Assembly (NCBI GenBank): GCA_934702165.1 | Contig: CAKUYG010000010.1 | Span: forward strand, 1 to 24,472 | Source: an uncultured Bacteroidales bacterium | GTDB taxonomy: Bacteria > Bacteroidota > Bacteroidia > Bacteroidales > UBA932 | Reading direction: 5' to 3' | Length of the DNA: 24,472 nucleotides | Part shown: one piece after another, positions 8,372 to 15,758 of the stretch | Layout: every line of letters starts with the position of its first letter | Numbering within the stretch: position 1 is the first letter of the stretch | Notes under the pieces: generated by a model | The model's database searches: none | What the model saw: the letters and a program-made list of their open reading frames with translations, nothing else | Told to the model about the DNA's origin: nothing | Position numbers and translations under genes: made by a program

Positions 8372-11013
8372 TACTTCTTGACTATATTTTGCTTATACTC
8401 CTTGTCCCCGATCTTGACAGAGACGACATACCTTCCAGGGGCCTCACCAGACATGTCCACCACGAGAGGATCGAGGATGCTCACGTCTGTCACCGTCTCA
8501 TATACCAGCCCACCGGTCTCAGAACGGACAGCCACCTCTGTGGAGGCTTTGACGCCGGTACCGATATTCAGTTTGTCCACCACAGGGTTAGGGTAAGTGG
8601 TGACAGGCTTTTCCGGATCCGGTATCGCCACACGGAAGCTGAATTCCGCAGTCTTGTTCTTGGCATCGGATGCGACCACGGTGACATTGGTCATGCCATA
8701 GTCCAGAGCTGTTCCGTTGAGGATATTGCCCTTAGGGTTGATGTGCAGAACGGCGACATTCTGGTTCTTCACCGTGTATTTCAGCGTCTCCCCATCCGGA
8801 TCCTCCACGTATTGCGACATGTCGATAGCGAACTTCTCACCCGGTGAAGCAAGGATCATGTCGTCAATCTGCTTTATCACAACTGGCGGATGGTTCTCGA
8901 GGATTTCGAAAGTCACTGTATAGTCAGTACTGTCCCACTTGTCACTTGCGATGATGTGGGCCGTATATACTCCTGCATCAGCCAGAGGGCCGCTTATCTT
9001 AAGCTCATACACCCCGCTTACGGTATTCTTCTCGAAGGTGTCGGCAGATGAGGTAGCGGACTGGTATTTGACAGTGAATGAGTGCCCGTCAGGGTCATAG
9101 ATATTGAAAGGAACAGTGAGGGTGTTATGCGAACGAATCCTGTAATCCCCTGTATATGAAGTCTCGATGACAGGAGGATTGTTCGGCAGGGTGCTCACAG
9201 TCTGGACTTCTCCAATTCCGGAGAAGTTGCGCCCATAGCTGAAAGCGCAAATCGACACAGCGTATTCAGTGTTGAAGTCAAGATTCTCGATGCTGCCGCT
9301 GAGCTGTGCACCCGTCGCAGCCGAACCAGTGTACACAACGGAACTCACCACCCCGGAAGGCAGGTTGTTGAAATCAAGCCCCTCAAGAAGACTCTTGTCC
9401 TTGGTGGCAAGGAGAATGAAGCCGTATGCCTTGTTACCGTCCTTGTCGGCAGTCAGCGACCAGCTGAAGTTGAGATTATTGGCTTTGGCCTCAACCTTGA
9501 GATCCTCCACCGGGGCAGGGGCCTGTGAACCTCCGTATACTATTGAGCCGATAGCATCCACGAGCGGACCTATCCTGGTGCTGGAAGAGAGAGCGTCCTT
9601 GCGCGCACCGTTGATGAGCCTCTCCTTGAGCATATCGTTGGTGAAGCCCTGGCCGCCATAATACGAAACTATGAGCGCAGCCACGCCAGACACGTGCGGA
9701 CATGCCATGGAAGTACCCTGCATCCATCCGTACTTGCTGCCCGGGATGGTGCTGTAGACCTGTCCGTTGCCGTAGTAGGCGTCTCCACCCGGAGCTGCGA
9801 TGTCCACCCAGTCCCCGTAGTTGGAGTAATAAGCCCTGTTGTAGTCCGGAGCGATAGAGCCGACAGCTATGACAGGCTCATAGTTGGCCGGGGCTCCGTA
9901 CTCGATGGCATCGTTGCCTGCAGCGAAGATCACCACTCCACCCTTCATCGGGGAGTTCGGGAGCTGGTTGCCGGCATTGTCACAGCCGGCGTACTTGATG
10001 AAGTAGTCCACGGCCTCTTTCTGGGCTGCACTGATCTTGCCTGCCTTGGCGGCCTCAAGCTCACTTCCTGTCACCTTGCCGTCACCGTTATAGTCGTAAT
10101 TGTATCCCCAGCTGTTCTGGGAGATCACGGCACCGTTGTCGGCTCCCCACTTGATCGCAGCGGCAGTATCTCCCCCGCGGTCATTGCCGTCTGCACCGGT
10201 CTCGAAAATCTGGCAGGACAGCAGGCGCACGCCCTTGATGCCCTTGGCGGCATCACCGCCGGCGATGCCCTCTACGCCCTTGCCGTTGTTGCTTATGGCA
10301 CCGATGGTGCCGGCCACATGGGTGCCATGATCATGCGCACTCACCTGACCTCCGGAGACGAAGTTGCGTCCGCCGACATAGGCATCAGCAAGATCCTCGT
10401 GATTGAAGTCGATACCGCCGTCAACCACGCTGACTATCACTTTCTCGCTTCCGACAGTGTAATTCTGCCAGACCGGCTGCACATTGATGTCGGCCCCGGC
10501 CTTATGCTTGGATGTAAGGGTGCCGTCGTTGTGATAGTGCCACTGGTATTTGGCGTACGGGTCATTGAAGTAGGAAATCTTCACCACCGGCACCGGCTCG
10601 GCTATGACGACTCCCGGGATGGCCCCGACTTCTTGTGTGGCCTTGGTGACGCTGACAGGCTTACGGTAGGTTACCTTATACCAGCGATGCAGCCCCTCGG
10701 CCCTCGTGCGCGGCTCGAACTCTCCCGCATACGGGAAGAGACGCTCCAAGGATTCGATGCCCAGCTGTTCGTACAGAGCGGCAACATCCGGAGAAGAAGC
10801 CTTGGTGACAACGCCTTCGGCGGCGAGATCCTTCTCTATGAGTTCCGCCGTCTGCTCGTCAAAATTGATGTTGAGTGTGCCTTGTTCGTATGCAGCCTCT
10901 TGCGGTGAAATGCTGACCTCCTCTTCAGAAGCCGGCACAGTCTCCCTGGAGCAGGAGAAAGCCGCAGCGAGAGCCGCGCATACGAGCGCGAGTGATAAAA
11001 GATTTCTCTTCAT
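8371..11013 (-). CDS. Secreted S8 (subtilisin) protease with T9SS sorting domain
   Basis: Predicted surface or secreted serine protease of 880 residues. A signal peptide with a possible lipobox (AFSC, Cys21) is followed by a propeptide-like region (about 40-150) and the catalytic domain (about 190-480): Asp198 (VVDGGIDFNHEDL), His229 (HDHGTHVAGT), oxyanion Asn367 (FAAGND) and Ser435 (GTSMACPHVSG). An EF-hand-like loop with Asp307, Asn309, Asp311 and Glu318 sits inside the domain. Next come an Fn3-like module (about 498-608) and two Ig/cadherin-like modules (about 612-705 and 708-797). The tail (TYPNPVVDKLNIGTG to YKQNIVKK) is a type A T9SS C-terminal domain, normally recognised by the translocon and removed by PorU. 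Six bases separate it from the upstream gene, and its stop overlaps the barrel gene. Likely role: degrading extracellular protein to feed the SusCD importer (inference). Confidence 0.93.
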   Translation of the reverse strand: MKRNLLSLALVCAALAAAFSCSRETVPASEEEVSISPQEAAYEQGTLNINFDEQTAELIEKDLAAEGVVTKASSPDVAALYEQLGIESLERLFPYAGEFEPRTRAEGLHRWYKVTYRKPVSVTKATQEVGAIPGVVIAEPVPVVKISYFNDPYAKYQWHYHNDGTLTSKHKAGADINVQPVWQNYTVGSEKVIVSVVDGGIDFNHEDLADAYVGGRNFVSGGQVSAHDHGTHVAGTIGAISNNGKGVEGIAGGDAAKGIKGVRLLSCQIFETGADGNDRGGDTAAAIKWGADNGAVISQNSWGYNYDYNGDGKVTGSELEAAKAGKISAAQKEAVDYFIKYAGCDNAGNQLPNSPMKGGVVIFAAGNDAIEYGAPANYEPVIAVGSIAPDYNRAYYSNYGDWVDIAAPGGDAYYGNGQVYSTIPGSKYGWMQGTSMACPHVSGVAALIVSYYGGQGFTNDMLKERLINGARKDALSSSTRIGPLVDAIGSIVYGGSQAPAPVEDLKVEAKANNLNFSWSLTADKDGNKAYGFILLATKDKSLLEGLDFNNLPSGVVSSVVYTGSAATGAQLSGSIENLDFNTEYAVSICAFSYGRNFSGIGEVQTVSTLPNNPPVIETSYTGDYRIRSHNTLTVPFNIYDPDGHSFTVKYQSATSSADTFEKNTVSGVYELKISGPLADAGVYTAHIIASDKWDSTDYTVTFEILENHPPVVIKQIDDMILASPGEKFAIDMSQYVEDPDGETLKYTVKNQNVAVLHINPKGNILNGTALDYGMTNVTVVASDAKNKTAEFSFRVAIPDPEKPVTTYPNPVVDKLNIGTGVKASTEVAVRSETGGLVYETVTDVSILDPLVVDMSGEAPGRYVVSVKIGDKEYKQNIVKK

Positions 11014-11019
11014 ATTGAA

Positions 11020-11709
11020 TTATTGTTGATTGTCTGCAAGGTAATCGACCAGCACTATGAGAGACACCGGTTCTTTCCACTTGATCTTGTTGGACTTCAG
11101 GAAAGTCTTGAGTTTGGCCTTGTCGATGCCGGGCATATCCTGGACCTCCCTTTTCGTGGCAAGCACCGACCTGCCACCGAAGACGAGGTAAAGCTTCTTG
11201 TTGAGGGAGAGCGTCTTGCCGTTCTCTTTAGAGTTCTTGAGCTCCATGTGGTTCATGTTGGATCTGGTGCCACCGATGCCTTCGAGCGAACTGAGGGCTG
11301 TCGTGGCGATGGAGCTGGAGGAAGAACCATAAGCTCCGCCCGTCTCGTTGAGACGCGCGTAATCGATACTTATGTCTTCGGCGACAACACCCTTGTCCGA
11401 TTTCTGGAGCACCTTCATCATCCTGCCTGCCGCATTGATATAGACATCATTGCCGATCTGGACAGAGACGACCTCCACGACTGAAGCCTGCTTGACCATG
11501 TCCCCGTCGATGAAATGGACTCTGCTGTCATCAATGCAGATGTTGTACTTGCCCTCAACAACCTTGCCAGTGTTCATCACCAGCTTACCCGGCATGAAAT
11601 CTTCGTAGATATAGGGCCAGGTGGTGGTGGGCTCGAAATTCTGCGCCACGCAAAGCACGGCGGACAGCGCAAACAATGCGGCTGCGATGAGAGTTTTAAG
11701 TGTTTTCAT
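11020..11709 (-). CDS. Exported protein of unknown function
   Basis: Function not recognised. The start at 11709 was chosen because it yields a clean signal peptide (MKTLKTLIAAALFALSAVLC, then VAQ); an upstream in-frame ATG at 11763 would place 18 unlikely residues before it and run into the hairpin at 11735-11760. The mature part (about 205 residues) has a short-strand, acidic first half (EGKYNICIDDSRVHFIDGD, EVVSVQIGNDVYINAAG), a Gly/Ser-rich linker (GGAYGSSSSS), and a basic C-terminal half (KAKLKTFLKSNKIKWKEP). No lipobox, catalytic motif or membrane segment is visible. It lies 70 bases after the upstream lipoprotein gene, the largest gap in the operon, and 6 bases before the protease gene. 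It may be a periplasmic accessory to protease secretion, but that rests only on position. Confidence 0.75.
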   Translation of the reverse strand: MKTLKTLIAAALFALSAVLCVAQNFEPTTTWPYIYEDFMPGKLVMNTGKVVEGKYNICIDDSRVHFIDGDMVKQASVVEVVSVQIGNDVYINAAGRMMKVLQKSDKGVVAEDISIDYARLNETGGAYGSSSSSIATTALSSLEGIGGTRSNMNHMELKNSKENGKTLSLNKKLYLVFGGRSVLATKREVQDMPGIDKAKLKTFLKSNKIKWKEPVSLIVLVDYLADNQQ

Positions 11710-11731
11710 GATATGGACTTTTATAACGGAC

Positions 11732-11760
11732 AAAACTGCCCCGGCGCGGGCCGGAGCAGT
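11732..11760 (-). terminator. Hairpin inside the operon, possible attenuator
   Basis: On the minus strand ACTGCTCCGG pairs with CCGGGGCAGT (10 bp, one G-T wobble) around CCCGCG, followed by only three T residues and then G. The stem is strong but the T tract short, so it may stop part of the transcription between the four susC-to-lipoprotein genes and the three downstream genes, or protect the 3' end of the upstream message. Confidence 0.5.
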
Positions 11761-11779
11761 CAAGTCTTATTTAACAGTC

Positions 11780-13408
11780 TTATTTGACGACTTTTGCGTC
11801 AAGGCCGAAAGCCTTCTTCGCAACGGATACGGCACTGGCCTTTGCACTGCCGCCCTCTGTAGTCTTGGATGCTGCATAAGTATATACTCCATCATACCAC
11901 ATCGCAGGGGATCCGCCCTTATACCCGAGGAATCCGAAGTAACCCGTATTCTCCAGTTCCCCTACCTCAGGCATCTGAAGAACAATAGGGAGAGTTTCAC
12001 TGTACAAGAAACTTGAGCCTTGGATTGCGGCGCAAACCAACTTTGCATTGTAGGTGACACCTTCATCCTCGAAGTCGAAGCAGTCCTGAGCAGGGCTGAT
12101 TGAAATCTCCCCGCTCTCAGGAGTGAATGTGGCGTATACAGGCTTGGTCAACGGCATTCCGCAAAGAGAAGTGAACATCACGTTACCCTTCTTATCATCA
12201 TCGCTGGCCACGATGACATCACTGCCACCATAGTAGTTTCCGTCAAATACTGACCTGTACTGTGCCGTATACGTTCCGAGCACATCCTCAAACTTATAGT
12301 CATAAGCATACTTGAACTCGGCAGTCCACTCTGCGTTGGTGTTGCCGTAGTAGTCCTCGAAGGTACCGGCCGCAATCTTGACAGCCACATCACTTCCCCT
12401 TGAAGGCTCTGCAGGGAGATAAACCACTACCTTTCCTGCTGACTTGACATAACCGAAGTCAGAATTAGGAGTAAGATCGTAGGTGACAGTCTTGCCCGTT
12501 TCAAAATACGTAGCCGAGCCTGTCTTCTTGGAGTAAGCATAACCGTATCCATATTCTGAACCGAAGTCAACTACCAAAGGAGTCTCCCAGTCCGTCATGA
12601 CAGTGACATCTGACTTCCCGAGACTGAACTCCTTGAGCTTGTTCTGTGCAAAAATGTTGCTCCCCTCCACATCGTACGTGGAAGCGTTAAGTTTGGCGGA
12701 AGATGCCAGAGCGACAGATTTGTTGCCGGCATAGTCCTCAAATGCCCCTTCAGCGACATCTACTGAGTACCAGGCACCTGCAGGGAGTTCGAATCTGATG
12801 GTAGCTGTAGCATCCGTGACCTCGGTCACAGTGCCGGCCACAGTGCCGACAGGAGTGCCGTTGATGAACTCCGGATCGTTGAGTGCATAGTACTTCGCTG
12901 TGATTTCGCCGTCCGCCTTCTTGATGTTCTCTGAGAAGACAAGCTTTATCACACAGCTGTCAGCACTGAACTTCGTCGGCCTCGGAGCCACCTTATCAGA
13001 AGTCTGGAAAGTGACGCTGGCCACGCTGGAAGGAATTCCGGTGGAACTTCCGGCTACTGCGTAGATGACATACGGAGTGTTAGGAGCAAGCCCCTCAACA
13101 GTGAGGGTCTTGCTCTTTGAGAGATGCCAGTCGATAGTGCCCTGGGCCACGCTCTTGTAGGAAACGGAGAAGAGGGAAGCGGAGTCGAGAGCCTCCACCA
13201 CATCACTCTGATCAACGAGGTATGAGTAGTAGGTCGCCTCGCTTTTCGGGGTGAGGGTGAATGTGACAGCGTCATCCTCCACAAGCTTCACCTCGATGTC
13301 GATGCCGTCAGACTTGACTTCCGGCGTTGCGCTCTCCGTAGGACCGTAAAGGTCGCTGCAGGCCACGAGGAGAGCCGCTGCTGATATGAGTGTAAATATC
13401 TTTTTCAT
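11780..13408 (-). CDS. Lipoprotein with Fn3/Ig-like domains, SusE/F-position protein
   Basis: Predicted surface-exposed lipoprotein of 542 residues, in the place usually held by accessory binding lipoproteins in SusCD operons. The start at 13408 gives MKKIFTLISAAALLVACSD with lipobox LVAC, and an AGGA lies 8 bases upstream; ATG 13414 would add only two residues. Visible parts: an Fn3-like module (about 35-140), Ig-like modules with repeated signatures AEGAFEDYAGN and AAGTFEDYYGN (roughly 140-250 and 320-365), and a C-terminal module beginning LGTYTAQYRSVFDGNYYGGS. That last module resembles the tail of the neighbouring Calx-beta lipoprotein. No enzyme motif is seen. It probably captures the substrate at the cell surface, but ligand is unknown. 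It starts 12 bases after the upstream gene's stop. Confidence 0.85.
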   Translation of the reverse strand: MKKIFTLISAAALLVACSDLYGPTESATPEVKSDGIDIEVKLVEDDAVTFTLTPKSEATYYSYLVDQSDVVEALDSASLFSVSYKSVAQGTIDWHLSKSKTLTVEGLAPNTPYVIYAVAGSSTGIPSSVASVTFQTSDKVAPRPTKFSADSCVIKLVFSENIKKADGEITAKYYALNDPEFINGTPVGTVAGTVTEVTDATATIRFELPAGAWYSVDVAEGAFEDYAGNKSVALASSAKLNASTYDVEGSNIFAQNKLKEFSLGKSDVTVMTDWETPLVVDFGSEYGYGYAYSKKTGSATYFETGKTVTYDLTPNSDFGYVKSAGKVVVYLPAEPSRGSDVAVKIAAGTFEDYYGNTNAEWTAEFKYAYDYKFEDVLGTYTAQYRSVFDGNYYGGSDVIVASDDDKKGNVMFTSLCGMPLTKPVYATFTPESGEISISPAQDCFDFEDEGVTYNAKLVCAAIQGSSFLYSETLPIVLQMPEVGELENTGYFGFLGYKGGSPAMWYDGVYTYAASKTTEGGSAKASAVSVAKKAFGLDAKVVK

Positions 13409-13420
13409 ATACATTTTCCT

Positions 13421-14305
13421 TTATTTCTTTACCCAAACGATGCCCGGCATAAGCAGATCATATAGAGATACTCCGCCACTCTCCGCCTGATATCCGATAC
13501 CGCAACCGTCCTCGGAAGCGAATCCTTTGCTGGTGGCAGCGAAAGCGATATTGCCGCTCGTTGAGACGGAACTGCCTCCCCCAAAGTACCACAATTTGGC
13601 TTCATTGGTGCCCACCTTGTCCGGAAGAGACTGTCCGCACGGGAACGTGATACCGGAAATATTGCCGTCTTCATCCTTGACCACGTTACCATAAATACGG
13701 TAGTCCGCAGAAGGATAGGTACCTGCAAATGACGCAGTAAAGCCATCAACCCATACGACATTCACATCATCAGGGTCCTTCATCAAGGTAACGGTCCAGC
13801 TGACATCAACGTCATCAAAGTAATCATGGGCCGTCGCAGTGTACTCGCCAAGGATGGCGCTGAGAGGGTGATCAAGATCATTGATGGTGACAGTGCAGGC
13901 ACTGCTTGCCCCAAGCTTCAACCCAGTGGCAGACACGAGTTTGACGGTAAAAGAAAGGTCTCCCGTATAGCCTGCAACGTTCTTGATGTTCACCACGATA
14001 GCACCTGTGCGGGACTCGCCGTCAAATACTACCACAGCAGACTCGTCGCCGCTCTCATAGTTCACGCCTTCTTTGGCCGTGCCGTCCACAAGCTCGTAAG
14101 AGACATTGGATTTGGCCGGGTCGATAGAAGCAATCGTGAGAGGAAGGGTCACTGTCCCGGCATCTTCGTTGACAGAAACGGCTGACTTGTCGAAAGCAAC
14201 GAAAGACTCGGACTCATCGAATGTCGGGAGCGGGTTGAGATTACACCCTGCAAGGGATGCCACTGCCACAGCTCCAGCTATGTATTTAAGTATATTTTTC
14301 ATCAT
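13421..14305 (-). CDS. Calx-beta-domain lipoprotein, accessory to SusCD
   Basis: Predicted lipoprotein of 294 residues; lipobox LAGC after a short hydrophobic stretch. Residues about 30-145 look like a Calx-beta domain: VNEDAGTVTLPLTI, YELVDGTAKEGVNY and the closing CTVTINDLDHP. Calx-beta domains bind calcium or mediate adhesion in other proteins, but function here is unproven. The rest starts ILGEYTATAHDYFDD and ends LLMPGIVWVKK, sharing the start pattern with the next lipoprotein's tail. AGGAGG lies 4 bases before the first ATG and 7 before the second (14302), so either start is possible and this gene has the clearest ribosome binding site of the operon. It follows susD by 13 bases, the usual place for a surface binding lipoprotein. 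Confidence 0.83.
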   Translation of the reverse strand: MMKNILKYIAGAVAVASLAGCNLNPLPTFDESESFVAFDKSAVSVNEDAGTVTLPLTIASIDPAKSNVSYELVDGTAKEGVNYESGDESAVVVFDGESRTGAIVVNIKNVAGYTGDLSFTVKLVSATGLKLGASSACTVTINDLDHPLSAILGEYTATAHDYFDDVDVSWTVTLMKDPDDVNVVWVDGFTASFAGTYPSADYRIYGNVVKDEDGNISGITFPCGQSLPDKVGTNEAKLWYFGGGSSVSTSGNIAFAATSKGFASEDGCGIGYQAESGGVSLYDLLMPGIVWVKK

Positions 14306-14318
14306 TAGTCCTCCTTAA

Positions 14319-15755
14319 TTAGTTGGTATAACCAGGATTGTGGGTAAGGTTTGGATTGACGCCATACTCCCTGTCAGGGATAGGCATGGCCCAACGGTAG
14401 TCTCCAGCCTTGATATCCTTTGCGTCAGGGTCACCGGTAAAGTCACTGCGGGTCATGTCGCGCTTGGTACGTGCGAGGTCGAACCAGAGGTGGCCTTCCC
14501 ATGCGAGCTCCTTACGGCGCTCCTCATACACACCTGCGAGGGTCTGAGGCAGAACGCTTGCGCCACGGTTGTCGGCGATGGTCTTGAGATCATCTACAGC
14601 ATTGACTCCAGTGATGGTGGCACCATTGATAAGAGCCTCAGCGCGGTTGAGATACATCTCGGAGAGCCTGAAGACGATGGTGTTGTTGACATCAGGTGTG
14701 CCAAGGCCCTTGCCGGCATATTTGCCTGTCCATACGACATCACCCTTTGCCTGGAAGAGACTTCCGCGGACATCTGTCTCCTCATAAGACTCATAGAGGT
14801 CGGCAGAAGCACCTGCATCACCATAGCCGGTAGGGCTGGTCATAGGCATGATGCCGTCATGATATCCATCATAAGAATTGGTCTTGATACCATATACTTC
14901 GAAGATGATCTCTCCACCCTTAGGTGTATCTTCACGGAAGCAGGCGGCGTTTTTAAAGTCTTCAGGCTTCCACATAGTGTATTTGCCGCTGTTGATGACC
15001 TTGGTAGCATAGTTGGCAGCCTCCTGCCACTTGCCCATGTAGAGGTAGGCTCTGCTGAGGAACGCCTGGATGGCGTAGATTGACACGGCAGACTTGGCAT
15101 CGGCTACTCCGCTCCTGACATAAGTCGGGTCGATGATGGACTCGGCCTCAAGAAGGTCAGCCACGATCTGTGCATATACCTTGGCCACGCTCTCGCGGGC
15201 AGGCTTGGCGTTCGCATCTGTGTGAAGCACTACAGGCACACCGTCATGAGAAGCATCAGCGGTGTAATTGTAAGGCTGGGCATAAGTGCGCACGAGATCG
15301 AAGTGTGCCAAAGCGCGAAGGAAGAGAGCCTCAGCCTTGAGATTTTTCTTTGTCTGTGCATCCCCTTCGACATTCTCGAGGGCATCGATGGCGTTGTTGG
15401 CGGCTGAAATCACATAGTAGCCATAACCCCAGAGACCATAGGTACTGGACTCGGAAAAGTTGACATTGTAGGCATCTGTAAGACGGCCTGAATCCCAGTC
15501 CGAATTGAAGTATTTCTTACCGTTGCCGGTCTTCATCTCGTTGTAGATAATGAAGTCTGCACCATACCAAGTGGTAGAAGCAAGAGGTGAATATGCTCCG
15601 GCGACAGCCTTGTTGACGCCACTCAGGGTGGAGAGCGTAAGCTCGTTGCTCTGCTCGAGGATCGGCTCTTCTGTCAAGAAGTCCTGGCAGGAGTTTGCGC
15701 AGCAGAGCGCAAGCGCTGCGGATGCGATAGCTATATATTTGTTCATATTCGTCAT
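14319..15755 (-). CDS. SusD/RagB-family outer-membrane lipoprotein
   Basis: Surface lipoprotein of 478 residues that caps the SusC barrel and presents ligand to it. It has a signal peptide with Cys at ANSCQDFL, followed by the family N-terminus TEEPILEQSNELTLST. The helical repeat core carries the typical motif AEALFLRALAHFDLVRTYAQ (about 142-161), and the C-terminal part has the RRKELAWEGHLWFDLARTKR signature and the closing MPIPDREYGVNPNLTHNPGY. Length is typical, slightly short. The gene starts 3 bases after the susC stop; an alternative ATG at 15746 would shorten the signal by three residues. Family members bind glycans (SusD) or peptides (RagB). No carbohydrate enzyme in the operon supports the first option. 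Confidence 0.95.
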   Translation of the reverse strand: MTNMNKYIAIASAALALCCANSCQDFLTEEPILEQSNELTLSTLSGVNKAVAGAYSPLASTTWYGADFIIYNEMKTGNGKKYFNSDWDSGRLTDAYNVNFSESSTYGLWGYGYYVISAANNAIDALENVEGDAQTKKNLKAEALFLRALAHFDLVRTYAQPYNYTADASHDGVPVVLHTDANAKPARESVAKVYAQIVADLLEAESIIDPTYVRSGVADAKSAVSIYAIQAFLSRAYLYMGKWQEAANYATKVINSGKYTMWKPEDFKNAACFREDTPKGGEIIFEVYGIKTNSYDGYHDGIMPMTSPTGYGDAGASADLYESYEETDVRGSLFQAKGDVVWTGKYAGKGLGTPDVNNTIVFRLSEMYLNRAEALINGATITGVNAVDDLKTIADNRGASVLPQTLAGVYEERRKELAWEGHLWFDLARTKRDMTRSDFTGDPDAKDIKAGDYRWAMPIPDREYGVNPNLTHNPGYTN

Positions 15756-15758
15756 GAT

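Noticed and set aside
9694..10908. 404-codon open frame antisense to the S8 protease
   Set aside because: No signal, domain or family pattern, and the opposite strand carries an unmistakable catalytic domain; GC-rich genes often leave long antisense frames open.
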